From Streptomyces sp. CB02009 (lineage in GTDB: Bacteria > Actinomycetota > Actinomycetes > Streptomycetales > Streptomycetaceae), in contig NZ_LIVV01000003.1 in assembly GCF_001905825.1 (NCBI RefSeq), forward strand, positions 76,988 through 140,987: DNA of 64,000 nucleotides, read 5' to 3'. Position numbers and translations under genes: made by a program. Position 1 is the stretch's first letter; every line of letters starts with the position of its first letter. The notes under the pieces are model-generated. The model saw only the letters and a program-made list of their open reading frames with translations, did not search any database and was not told the origin of the DNA. Shown here in pieces: positions 42,961 to 51,538 of the stretch.

Positions 42961-43593
42961 ATGCCTCTCATCCCCGAGGAGCCTCAGATTCACGAGAGCG
43001 CCCAGGGTCCCCGCGCCACCGCGGCCGCCGGCCGCCCCGCGTCGACCCCCCGTCCCGTACCCGGCCCGCGCACCGCGGCCACACCGCGTCCCGGACGCCC
43101 CGTTCCCGGCCCCGCCAGGCCCGCGGCGCCGCGCCCGCACCCCGTTCCGGGGCCGTCTCCGGCGACCACCCCGGAGAATCGTTCCGACCAGGGATCCACA
43201 CCGCAGCTCCAGCTGATCCCGGCCCCTGTCGACGGCGCACTCGACGCCGCCGAAGAGGCCCTGGACCTGCTCCTGGAGAGCGGCCGCGCGCCGGGCGAGG
43301 TCCTGGTGCTCACCACCGGTGACCCGCACCCGTGGGCCACGCACGAGCTGACCTTCGGCGAGGCCGCCTACTGGGCCCAGCAGGACACCGGTGACGACGT
43401 GTTCTTCGCGGACGCCACCGCCGTGGAGCGGGCGACGGCTCGCCCCGTGGTGATCGTCGCCGTCAACGGCGGAGACGACACGGCGGCAGCCAAGGCCCTG
43501 CCGTCGGCCATGGCCCGTGCCGGAGCCCTGCTCGTCGTCTGCGGTGACCCGCAGCGCGTCACCGCGCTCCTCGGAGCGGGCGCCGGAGTCTGA
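42961..43593 (+). CDS. Conserved actinobacterial hypothetical protein after rnhB
   Basis: A 210-residue protein. Residues 1-80 are Pro/Arg/Ala-rich and disordered (RPASTPRPVPGPRTAATPRP). Residues 81-210 form a probable alpha/beta domain: LDAAEEALDLLLESGRAPGEVLVLTTGD, HELTFGEAAYW, ARPVVIVAVNGG and ALLVVCGDPQRV. The pattern of buried strands after GD/GG turns resembles nucleotide-binding or helicase-accessory folds (UvrD C-terminal-like), but I cannot name it. ATG 42961 lacks a strong ribosome binding site. It is convergent with the next gene across a terminator. Confidence 0.72.
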   Translation: MPLIPEEPQIHESAQGPRATAAAGRPASTPRPVPGPRTAATPRPGRPVPGPARPAAPRPHPVPGPSPATTPENRSDQGSTPQLQLIPAPVDGALDAAEEALDLLLESGRAPGEVLVLTTGDPHPWATHELTFGEAAYWAQQDTGDDVFFADATAVERATARPVVIVAVNGGDDTAAAKALPSAMARAGALLVVCGDPQRVTALLGAGAGV

Positions 43594-43604
43594 CCGACTG
43601 CCCT

Positions 43605-43629
43605 CCGCCGGACCGTGAAGGTCCGGCGG
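43605..43629. terminator. Terminator between two convergent hypothetical genes
   Basis: Perfect 10-bp stem CCGCCGGACC (43605-43614) with its complement at 43620-43629, loop GTGAA. Confidence 0.82.
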
Positions 43630-43647
43630 GGCCGACGTCGTCCGCGA

Positions 43648-44277
43648 TCAGCGCGCGGCGGCCCGGCGCAGGGGCTCCGTCGCACCGCTCGCGGTCCTCG
43701 GAGTCAGCCGGCCGAGCTCGGCCGGCCCCTCGCCGAGCGGCAGGGGGATCGAGTCGGAGCTCGGACGACGGCCGCCCCGGCCCTCACCGAGCACCTGCCA
43801 GCCCGCTCGGGTCAGCGTGATGTACGCGCCGCAGCGGAGTCCGTGCAGGGTGCAGGCGTCCCGGAGCCCCCACATCCAGGCTCCGTCCTCCTCGGTCCAG
43901 CGCTCGTCGCCCTCGCGGCAGTACATCAGTACCGCGGTCCGCACCGGGGTGCGCCTGCGGAGGTCGTGCGGAATGACCCGCCGCAGATGCGCGAGCAGCG
44001 CGTTGCGGAACTCCCAGCCGTCCGTCGGAGTGGAACGACGGACGAACGAGGCGCTGGCGGCGATCCGTTCCTCGTGGTCCAGGATCGCGAGGACCGCCAT
44101 CGAAGGCGTGGGCGTGTGGCGGGAGTGCAGTCCGCCGACGACCTCCCGCGGACTGCGCAGCAGGGGGATCCCCGCCGCGGACCACTCCGCCGGTTCGAGT
44201 ATCCGAGCGAGGCGGTTGGCGGACTCGGACGACGATCTGAGCGAGGCGGCTGTGGGCGGAGCGAATCCGAGGGTCAC
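43648..44277 (-). CDS. Conserved hypothetical protein
   Basis: A 209-residue protein starting MTLGFAPPTAASLRSSSESANRLARILEPAEW. GGGAGG lies four bases before GTG 44277. It has no signal peptide or membrane helix. The middle (LAILDHEERIAASASFVRR, VRTAVLMYCREGDERW) looks like an alpha/beta fold; the C-terminus is Pro/Gly/Arg-rich. I recall close relatives only in Streptomyces and kin, without known function. It lies downstream of the RecQ-like gene on the same strand, 228 bases away. Confidence 0.7.
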   Translation of the reverse strand: MTLGFAPPTAASLRSSSESANRLARILEPAEWSAAGIPLLRSPREVVGGLHSRHTPTPSMAVLAILDHEERIAASASFVRRSTPTDGWEFRNALLAHLRRVIPHDLRRRTPVRTAVLMYCREGDERWTEEDGAWMWGLRDACTLHGLRCGAYITLTRAGWQVLGEGRGGRRPSSDSIPLPLGEGPAELGRLTPRTASGATEPLRRAAAR

Positions 44278-44505
44278 GGTCCTCCCTTCGGATACGCGCC
44301 CGCTAGGCGGGCAAGGTCGGGTGAGGGCGCACCACAGCACAGCCCTTCCGGACCCCAGGCGGGTTGTGCGAGGCGGTTTCCCAATTCTTGCTGGCCCGTG
44401 GGCGAGCGGCAACGAGCAATTGAAGCCGCTGACGGGATTGCGTCGGTATGCCTTTCATATCCCTGCCCAGTTGCCCATTGTTCACTCCCTGTTCGCCCTC
44501 CCGTT

Positions 44506-46689
44506 TCACCCCTGGACGGCAAGTACCAGCGGATACACCCCTTCCGCTCCGGCCCGCCGCAGCAGCCGGGCCGCCACCGCCAAGGTCCAACCGCTGTCGG
44601 ACAGATCGTCGACGAGGAGCACCGGCCCGCCCGCCGCGGCCAGCTGCTCGCCCAGTTCGGCGGAGACCGTCAGGGTGCGCTGCAACCCCACCACCCGCTG
44701 GGCGCTGTTGGTCCGGGACAGTCGTACGTCCTCCGCCTCGGGCGCGTACTCCACCGCTCCGAGCAGGGGCATCCTGCCGATCTCCGCGATCCGCTGTCCG
44801 AGTGAACCCACCAGCCGGGGCCTCCGATGCGAGGCGACCGTGACCACACCGGCCGGCCGGGCAGGCGCGTCGGGCGCCCCGGAGGCCCAACCGCCGGGCC
44901 CCTTCGCCCAGTCGGCCAGTACGTGCACCACCGCCTGCACGACGTCGTCCGGAACCTGACCATCGGCTGCGCTGTCGGCGAGCAGCGGACGCAGCCGGTT
45001 GCCCCAGCCGATGTCCGAGAGCCGCCCCAGGGCCCGGCCGCCGAAAGCCTGCTCGCCCGCCGGGATACGCCCCTTCAGGTCGACCCCGACGGCCGCCAGC
45101 CCGGTCGGCCACATCTTCCGGGGCTCGACCTCCACGCCCGGGCGGCCCAGCTCGCCCTTGGCCGCGTCGAGCGCGGCATCGGAGACCTTCGGATCGAACC
45201 GGCTCCCCGCGCAGTTGTCGCAGCGACCGCACGGCGCGGCCTCCTCGTCGTCCAACTGGCGGCGCAGGAACTCCATCCGGCACCCCGGCGAGGAGGCGTA
45301 GTCGCGCATCGCCTGCTGCTCGGCCTCCCGCTGCCGAGCCACCCAGGCGTACCGCTCGGTGTCGTACACCCAGGGACGGCCCGTGCTTTCCCACCCGCCC
45401 TTCACCCGTCGCACCGCGCCGTCCACGTCGAGGACCTTGAGCATGGTCTCCAGACGGGTCCTGCGCAGCTCCACCAAGGGCTCCAGCGCGGGCAGGGACA
45501 AGGGCCTGCCCGCCTGGGCGAGCACGTCGATCGTGCGGCGCACCTGCTCCTCCGGCGGGAACGCGACCGAGGCGAAGTAGCGCCAGATCGCCTCGTCCTC
45601 CTGCCCGGGCAGCAGCAGCACCTCGGCGTGCTCCACACCTCGCCCGGCACGGCCGACCTGCTGGTAGTACGCGATCGGGGAGGACGGCGACCCGAGGTGC
45701 ACCACGAAGCCCAGGTCGGGCTTGTCGAAGCCCATGCCAAGGGCGGAGGTCGCCACGAGGGCCTTGACCCGGTTGGCCTGGAGATCGTCCTCCGCCTGCT
45801 GCCGGTCGGCGTTCTCCGTGCGGCCCGTGTACGAGGAGACCGTGTGCCCGCACTGGCGCAGATAGGCCGTGACCTCGTCCGCCGCGGCGACCGTCAGGGT
45901 GTAGATGATGCCGGAACCGGGCAGCTCGCCGAGGTGGTCGGCCAGCCAGGCCAGCCGGTGGGCCGCGTCCGGCAGCCGGACCACGCCGAGGCTCAGGCTC
46001 TCCCGGTCCAGCGCGCCGCGCAGGACGAGGGCGTCCGTGCCCGCGCCCGTGCCGAGCTGCTCGGCCACGTCCGCCGTCACCCGGGCGTTCGCCGTGGCCG
46101 TGGTGGCGAGCACCGGAACCCCGGACGGCAGGTCCGCCAGCATCGTCCGCAGCCGGCGGTAGTCGGGCCGGAAGTCGTGCCCCCAGTCCGAGATGCAGTG
46201 CGCCTCGTCGACCACGAGCAGCCCGGTGGCGGCAGCGAGCCGGGGGAGCACCTGGTCGCGAAAGTCCGGATTGTTGAGCCGCTCGGGGCTCACCAGGAGC
46301 ACGTCCACCTCGCCGGCGGCCACCTCCTCCTGGACCGTTTCCCACTCCTCCGTGTTCGACGAGTTGATCGTCCGGGCGCGGATGCCCGCCCGAGCGGCCG
46401 CCTCCACCTGGTTCCGCATCAGCGCGAGCAGTGGGGAGACGATCACGGTCGGGCCGCTGCCGCGCTCGCGGAGCAGGGAGGTCGCCACGAAGTACACGGC
46501 CGACTTTCCCCAGCCCGTCCGCTGCACCACCAAGGCCCGGCGCCGGTCGGCGACCAAGGCCTCGATGGCCCGCCACTGGTCCTCGCGCAGTCTCGCCGTG
46601 CCGGTCGGGTCCGAGACGAGACGGGCGAGTACGGCATCGGCGGCGGTCCGGAGCGCGGCGCGGTCTTCCAGGGGGTCTGCGTGGGTCAT
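44506..46689 (-). CDS. RecQ-like DNA helicase fused to a phosphoribosyltransferase domain
   Basis: A 727-residue helicase. The RecQ core has motif 0 [13 protein letters not shown], Walker [12 protein letters not shown], motif [21 protein letters not shown], motif III ATTATAN and motif [12 protein letters not shown] zinc-type cysteine cluster ([10 protein letters not shown], then CGRCDNCAG) follows at about 440-475. There is no HRDC domain. Instead the last 90 residues hold a PRTase-like fold with the PRPP-loop motif [17 protein letters not shown], typical of ComF/PRT-type proteins. The start is ATG 46689. It is divergent from the DUF4192 gene; the gap carries two DnaA-box-like sites. It probably unwinds DNA for repair; the role of the fused domain is unknown. 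Confidence 0.9.
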   Translation of the reverse strand: MTHADPLEDRAALRTAADAVLARLVSDPTGTARLREDQWRAIEALVADRRRALVVQRTGWGKSAVYFVATSLLRERGSGPTVIVSPLLALMRNQVEAAARAGIRARTINSSNTEEWETVQEEVAAGEVDVLLVSPERLNNPDFRDQVLPRLAAATGLLVVDEAHCISDWGHDFRPDYRRLRTMLADLPSGVPVLATTATANARVTADVAEQLGTGAGTDALVLRGALDRESLSLGVVRLPDAAHRLAWLADHLGELPGSGIIYTLTVAAADEVTAYLRQCGHTVSSYTGRTENADRQQAEDDLQANRVKALVATSALGMGFDKPDLGFVVHLGSPSSPIAYYQQVGRAGRGVEHAEVLLLPGQEDEAIWRYFASVAFPPEEQVRRTIDVLAQAGRPLSLPALEPLVELRRTRLETMLKVLDVDGAVRRVKGGWESTGRPWVYDTERYAWVARQREAEQQAMRDYASSPGCRMEFLRRQLDDEEAAPCGRCDNCAGSRFDPKVSDAALDAAKGELGRPGVEVEPRKMWPTGLAAVGVDLKGRIPAGEQAFGGRALGRLSDIGWGNRLRPLLADSAADGQVPDDVVQAVVHVLADWAKGPGGWASGAPDAPARPAGVVTVASHRRPRLVGSLGQRIAEIGRMPLLGAVEYAPEAEDVRLSRTNSAQRVVGLQRTLTVSAELGEQLAAAGGPVLLVDDLSDSGWTLAVAARLLRRAGAEGVYPLVLAVQG

Positions 46690-46739
46690 GACTCCATGCA
46701 ACCCGATGCCTCGGACATCGCGCGAACGAGCGCCGAACC

Positions 46740-46790
46740 TGTGGACAACTCGACAGGTCGACGGAAGCCCCGTTCCGGGAGTTATCCACA
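46740..46790. promoter_or_regulatory. Pair of DnaA boxes between the RecQ-like and DUF4192 genes
   Basis: TGTGGACAA at 46740-46748 is the reverse complement of TTGTCCACA, the preferred Streptomyces DnaA box. TTATCCACA at 46782-46790 is the E. coli consensus. They face each other, 42 bp apart. Confidence 0.6.
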
Positions 46791-46830
46791 GGGGTTTCGG
46801 ATTTCGGGAGATCACGAGACCGTCCTGACC

Positions 46831-48249
46831 ATGAACGCGAATCACCACGAATCAAGCGACCTCACCCGTCCCCGGATCACCCTGCGCGGCCCGGCGGAAC
46901 TGGCCGACGCCCTGCCGTTCGTGCTGGGCTTCCACCCCACCGACTCCGTCGTCCTGGTCGCCCTCCACGGCGAGCACGGCCGCTTCGGAGGGCGCGTCAG
47001 GCTGGGCATTCCCCGCTCGCCCCGCGAATGGGCGTCCACCGCCGACCACCTCGCCGAATGCCTCGTCGAAGGGGGCGAAAGGAGCGGCTCCCGACCCGAC
47101 GGCATCGTCGTCTTCCTCTGCCAGGACCCCGCGGCAGGCGAGACGGGCCGCAGGGTCATGGAGCGGCTGCGCCCCTTCGCCCAGCGGCTGCGCACGGCGT
47201 GCGGCGCCCTCGACATCCCGGTCTACGAAGCCTTGTGCATCTCCGACGGTCTCTACTTCTCCTACTGCTGCCCCGACGCCCGCTGCTGCCCGCCCGACGG
47301 CACCCCGCTGGCCCTCAGCGGGACGACGGTGATGGCGGCGACCGCGGCGTACGCCGGCGTCCAGGTACGGGGGTCCCTGCGGGACATGGAGCGCCGCTTC
47401 CAGCCGTCCGGCGGACCCCGGGAGGAGGAGCAGCGCACGGCACTCGACGCGAGCGCCGCCGAGATCGTCCCCCGGATCCTGGAGAGCGCCGAGGAAGAGG
47501 GCCGGGCGGAGGTGCGCGAGACGACACTGCGCCTGGCGCGGGCGGTCCTCCGCCGGTTCGTCAACCCGAAGGGTGAAGCCGGGCGGGCCGACCGGACCGG
47601 CGCCGCGACCGCGCAGAGGACTTCCGGCGCGAGCGTGGCGAGCACCGCCGAGAGCGACGCTGCAGACGACGCCCTGGTGGGCACCGGCGAAGCGGCCGCG
47701 CTGATCCTCGGCCTCCAGGACCGGGCCACCCGGGACCGTGCCGCCGAATGGATGGAGGGCTGGGAGGGCACCGCCGCCCTGCGCCTCTGGCGCGTACTCG
47801 CCACGCGCTGCGTCGCCCCCTACCAGGAGCACGCCGCCGCACCGCTCACCCTCGCGGGCTGGACGGCCTGGTCCACCGGCGACGAGCCGACCGCCCGGGT
47901 CGCCCTCGGACTCGCCCTCGACATCGACCCCGAATACGTCTTCGCCCGGCTGCTGCACCAGGCGTGCAACGAAGGCCTCGACCCCGAATCGCTCCGCTCC
48001 TGTCTGCGGACGGAGCGGGACAGCCGGCTCGCCTCCGACCAGGCTGCTTCGGGCCCGTCCCCGCGGGTCCGGACGCGTGTCGCGCGCCCGCAGAGCAGTC
48101 GGCAGACCCTGAGGAAGCCCGGTCGTCGGACCGGTGGAGCGGAGCGCCGTTCCTCGGCCGGCGTCCGGCCGGGCGGGCCCGCCGCGAGCAAGCCGGGGAG
48201 CGGGAGCCCGAGGCACGGTGGGCACCGCGGCACCAGGAGCGGTCGATGA
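46831..48249 (+). CDS. DUF4192 domain protein
   Basis: A 472-residue protein. The DUF4192 domain starts near residue 15 ([30 protein letters not shown]) and continues through [20 protein letters not shown] with its Cys-rich strand and [21 protein letters not shown] near residue 380. The last 70 residues are a basic Arg/Ser/Gly-rich tail that could bind nucleic acid. The domain is widespread in actinobacteria and has no established function. ATG 46831 is chosen because the domain begins soon after. It is divergent from the RecQ-like gene. Confidence 0.85.
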   Translation: MNANHHESSDLTRPRITLRGPAELADALPFVLGFHPTDSVVLVALHGEHGRFGGRVRLGIPRSPREWASTADHLAECLVEGGERSGSRPDGIVVFLCQDPAAGETGRRVMERLRPFAQRLRTACGALDIPVYEALCISDGLYFSYCCPDARCCPPDGTPLALSGTTVMAATAAYAGVQVRGSLRDMERRFQPSGGPREEEQRTALDASAAEIVPRILESAEEEGRAEVRETTLRLARAVLRRFVNPKGEAGRADRTGAATAQRTSGASVASTAESDAADDALVGTGEAAALILGLQDRATRDRAAEWMEGWEGTAALRLWRVLATRCVAPYQEHAAAPLTLAGWTAWSTGDEPTARVALGLALDIDPEYVFARLLHQACNEGLDPESLRSCLRTERDSRLASDQAASGPSPRVRTRVARPQSSRQTLRKPGRRTGGAERRSSAGVRPGGPAASKPGSGSPRHGGHRGTRSGR

Positions 48250-48364
48250 CGACCGTGACCCGGCCGCCCGTCGGCGCGTTCAGCTCTCTGGCGGAGTCGT
48301 CCGAACCGTCCCGCCGACACCGCGCCGGCCGTCCGGTCCGCACAGAGAGCACCCCGTACCCGCC

Positions 48365-50461
48365 ATGGCCCCCAGTCCTGTCCCGGCCCCCGGCCGCCCC
48401 ACCGGACCCCCGACCGGCCACGTGCCCGGACGCCCCGCCGGGCGCCCCACCGGGACCGCCGCCGGAACCGGCGGTGCCCCGCCGCGTGCGGCCCGGCCGA
48501 CGGAGCTTCCGTCGGTGCACGACGCGCTTCTCTGCGTGGCCCTGCCCGCCCTCGCGGTCTGCGCCGAGCACGGCCAGCTCACCGGCGAGGGACCCGAGGG
48601 CGTGTACGCGGCGGGGCGACGGCTCCTCTCCCGCTGCGTCCTGCGGGTGGCGGGGCGCGAGCCGGTCGCCCTCCAGGGCCGAATGGCCGCCGCGGACCGG
48701 GCGCTGTTCCTCGGCGCCCTCCGGGTCCCCGGGGACATGGGACCCGACCCCGGACTCACGGTCGAACGCACACGAAGCGCCGACGGCAGCGAGCGGATCA
48801 CCCTGCGCAGCGCCGTCGCCCGCCCCCTCCGGCTCCCCGTGGAAATCGCTCTGGGGTCGGATCTCGCGGACCTGGGCGCGGTGGCGTCCGGCAGGCCAGG
48901 ACCTGAACTCACCGCGAGCGTCCACGGCACCGGCCTGCGCTGGACCGGCGACGGCGGACGATCCGTCACCGTCACGGCTGACCCGCCGCCGATGGACGCC
49001 CTGGCGGCGGCGGGCGTCCTCCGATGGGAGGCCGAACTGCCTCCCGGGGGCGCGTTCACTGTCCGGTTGCGGGTACGCGACGGCTCGTCGGGCCGCCCCA
49101 CCGGTTCCCCGGGAGGTGCCGGGCGGCCCGGAGGCCACGTCCTCGCCGAAGCCCTCGCCGAGGGCGACGACCCGCGCCCCGGGGAACTGCTGCGCGCGTC
49201 CGTCGAGGACCTGCGGGCCCTGCTCCAGCGCGACCCGGCGCACCCGGCGGACGTCCACCTCGCCGCAGGCGTCCCCTGGCGCTGCGGACCCGTCACCGCC
49301 GAGGCGCTCTGGGCGGCCCGGATGGCTCTGCCTCTCGGCACCCGGCTCGCCGTCACCACCTTGCGCGCCCTCGGGCGCACCCAGCTCTCCGGCGACGGAC
49401 CCGAGTCCGGCCGCATCCCGGGGCCCCTCAGGGACGCCGGCCCGCACCTGCCGCCCCGCTGCACCGGCATCGAGGCCACCCTCGCCTACCCGGTCGTGCT
49501 CGCCGAGGCCCGCCGTTGGGGGCTGCCGGCGGCGGACCTGGAAGAGCTGCTCCCCGTGGCGGAGCGCTGCCTCGACTGGCTGCGCAGGGCGGCCGGCGCG
49601 AGCGGGCTCGTGCCGGACCCGGGGCCCGCCGGGCCCTGGCGCGCCGAGACACAGGCGCACGCGCATCGCGCGGCGCTGCTCGGAGCGGATCTGCTCGACG
49701 CCTGCGCCAGGCCCGGGGGAGACGCGCTGCGCGAGGCGGCGGGGAAGCTGCGCGAGCGCTTCCGGCGGGAGTTCTGGCTCGACGACCGGGCCGGTGGCCG
49801 GCCCGCCGTCGCCCGTGGGCCGGACGGGCGGGCCTGGCCCCAGCTGGGTGGCTGGGCGGCGCATCTGCTCGACACGGGGCTGCTCGGCGGCGGCCGCCTC
49901 GCCCAGGGGCTGCTGGACAGGACGGAGACCGAACAGGTGGCGAGACTGCTCGGAACCCCTGCCCTGGACTCCGGCTGGGGGCTGCGCGGCCTGGGAGCCA
50001 AGGAGCCCGGCCACAACCCCTTCGGCCACCGCGGGGGTGCGGTGCGGGTGCACGAGACAGCGGTCGCCGTGGCAGGGCTCGCCGCCCTCGGCCACGAGAA
50101 GGAGGCCGCCTCCCTGCTCCGTGGGCTGCTCGACGCGGCGGAGGCCTTCGCGTACCGGCTGCCCGAGATGTACGCGGGGGAGCAGCGCACTGCGGGCGGG
50201 CGGCCGGTGCCGCACCCCGCCGCGTGCCGACCGGCGGCCGTCGGGGCCGCCGGAGCGGTCCACGCGCTGCTCGCCCTCGTCGGTGTCCGGCCGGACACGC
50301 CGGGCCGGTCCGTGTCGACGCATCCCCTGCGGTCCGCGCCGCTCGGAGCGATCCGGTTCTCGGGGATCGTCGTCGCGGGCGAGCCGTTCGCCGTGCGGGT
50401 CGGCAGGCTCGGTCTCGGTATGGTCGAGGAGGCCGCTGAGGGCCTTCAACTGGGGGTGTGA
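48365..50461 (+). CDS. Glycogen debranching enzyme-like protein
   Basis: A 698-residue protein similar to actinobacterial proteins annotated with a glycogen-debranching N-terminal domain followed by an (alpha/alpha)6 barrel. Recognisable pieces are VHDALLCVALPALAVCAEHGQLTGEGPEGVYAAGRRLLSRC near the N-terminus and the barrel segments GIEATLAYPVVLAEARRWG, AHAHRAALLGADLLDA, DSGWGLRGLGAKEPGHNPFGHRGGAVRVHE and RLPEMYAGEQR. It probably hydrolyses or recognises alpha-glucan-like sugars; catalytic residues were not assigned. ATG 48365 is a choice: the first 40 residues are Pro/Gly/Thr-rich and the upstream ribosome binding site is weak, so the true start could differ. Confidence 0.75.
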   Translation: MAPSPVPAPGRPTGPPTGHVPGRPAGRPTGTAAGTGGAPPRAARPTELPSVHDALLCVALPALAVCAEHGQLTGEGPEGVYAAGRRLLSRCVLRVAGREPVALQGRMAAADRALFLGALRVPGDMGPDPGLTVERTRSADGSERITLRSAVARPLRLPVEIALGSDLADLGAVASGRPGPELTASVHGTGLRWTGDGGRSVTVTADPPPMDALAAAGVLRWEAELPPGGAFTVRLRVRDGSSGRPTGSPGGAGRPGGHVLAEALAEGDDPRPGELLRASVEDLRALLQRDPAHPADVHLAAGVPWRCGPVTAEALWAARMALPLGTRLAVTTLRALGRTQLSGDGPESGRIPGPLRDAGPHLPPRCTGIEATLAYPVVLAEARRWGLPAADLEELLPVAERCLDWLRRAAGASGLVPDPGPAGPWRAETQAHAHRAALLGADLLDACARPGGDALREAAGKLRERFRREFWLDDRAGGRPAVARGPDGRAWPQLGGWAAHLLDTGLLGGGRLAQGLLDRTETEQVARLLGTPALDSGWGLRGLGAKEPGHNPFGHRGGAVRVHETAVAVAGLAALGHEKEAASLLRGLLDAAEAFAYRLPEMYAGEQRTAGGRPVPHPAACRPAAVGAAGAVHALLALVGVRPDTPGRSVSTHPLRSAPLGAIRFSGIVVAGEPFAVRVGRLGLGMVEEAAEGLQLGV

Positions 50462-50540
50462 CGGGATGCCGGGCACGGACACGACGGAAGCCTCGCGACA
50501 GGCCGCGGAAGTCGGCGCGGATGCTCCCGAGGGGCGTGCT

Positions 50541-50564
50541 TATCGTCAGGAAGACGACTATGAT
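50541..50564 (+). promoter_or_regulatory. Promoter and candidate operator of the NUDIX regulator gene
   Basis: A TATGAT -10 hexamer (50559-50564) ends six bases before ATG 50571, placing the transcript start at or beside the ATG (leaderless). It overlaps an imperfect inverted repeat tTATCGTC-AGGAA-GACGACTa (about 50541-50560), a plausible NrtR operator. Confidence 0.5.
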
Positions 50565-50570
50565 CGCGGC

Positions 50571-51416
50571 ATGCCTCCCTACGACCCGTCGGCCTTTCCC
50601 CCCTTCGCCGTGACCGTCGACCTGGTCGTGCTCACCGTGCGCCGCCACGCGCTCTGCACCCTGGTCGTACGGCGGGGAGAGGAGCCGTACCGGGGGCGTT
50701 GGGCGCTGCCCGGCGGCTTCGTGCGCGAGGACGAGGACCTGAGCGGTGCCGCCGCGCGTGAGCTGGTCGAGGAGACGGGCCTCTGCGCCCACGATCCCGC
50801 CGCCCCGCCGCCCGTACCGAGCAACGGCGCGCACCTGGAGCAGCTGGCGACGTACGGGGCGCCCGACCGTGACCCCCGTATGCGAGTGGTCAGCGTCGCG
50901 CACCTGGCGCTCGCCCCGGACCTTCCCGCACCGCGGGCCGGCGGCGACGCGAACAGCGCCCGCTGGGCGCCCGTCGAGGAACTGCTCGGCGAGGACGTGC
51001 TCGCCGGGACGGCGGAGGCTGGAACCGCCCTTGGCGCGGGCGGTGCCGAGGGCTCGGGCGACGAGGCCGGGGGCGGTGGTGACGGGAAGGAAGGCGGTCC
51101 GGTGGCGCTGGCCTTCGACCATGCCCGGATCCTCGCCGACGGGGTGGAGCGCGCCCGCTCCAAGATCGAGTACTCCTCTCTTGCCACGGCCTTCTGCCCG
51201 CCGGAGTTCACGGTCGGGGAGCTGCGCCGCGTCTACGAGGCCGTGTGGGGTGTGGCCCTGGATCCGCGCAACTTCCACCGGAAGGTGACCGGCACGCCCG
51301 GCTTCCTCGTTCCGGCCGGGGGCACCACGACCCGTCAGGGCGGGCGCCCCGCCCAGCTCTTCAGGGCAGGTGGGGCCACCCTCCTCAACCCGCCCATGCT
51401 GCGCCCCGAGGTCTGA
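50571..51416 (+). CDS. NrtR-type NUDIX protein with winged-helix domain
   Basis: A 281-residue protein joining a NUDIX domain (about 10-155) with a winged-helix DNA-binding domain (about 195-275). The NUDIX box G-x5-E-x7-REUxEExGU is seen in ALPGGFVREDEDLSGAAARE followed by LVEETGL. The C-terminal part (SKIEYSSLATAFCPPEFTVG, LRRVYEAVWG, NFHRKVTGTPGFLVP) is that of NrtR, the ADP-ribose-responsive regulator of NAD genes. A Gly/Glu-rich insert lies at about 150-180. ATG 50571 is favoured because a -10 hexamer sits just upstream; ATG 50466 would add 35 residues of atypical codon use. Its targets are unknown. Confidence 0.85.
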   Translation: MPPYDPSAFPPFAVTVDLVVLTVRRHALCTLVVRRGEEPYRGRWALPGGFVREDEDLSGAAARELVEETGLCAHDPAAPPPVPSNGAHLEQLATYGAPDRDPRMRVVSVAHLALAPDLPAPRAGGDANSARWAPVEELLGEDVLAGTAEAGTALGAGGAEGSGDEAGGGGDGKEGGPVALAFDHARILADGVERARSKIEYSSLATAFCPPEFTVGELRRVYEAVWGVALDPRNFHRKVTGTPGFLVPAGGTTTRQGGRPAQLFRAGGATLLNPPMLRPEV

Positions 51417-51538
51417 CGGGCCGGGGTTTCCGCCGCTCCTGAATGCCAACCCTGCGCCGAAAGTCCGAAATGTAGCGTTATCTTGCTGCGGTAGCGCCGC
51501 CCTGCCGCGGAGCGGTGTCACCTACCGCGAGAGAAGCG

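Noticed and set aside
46689..46848. RecQ-like start further upstream
   Set aside because: The extension would cross both DnaA boxes and has low-bias codons; family similarity begins after ATG 46689.
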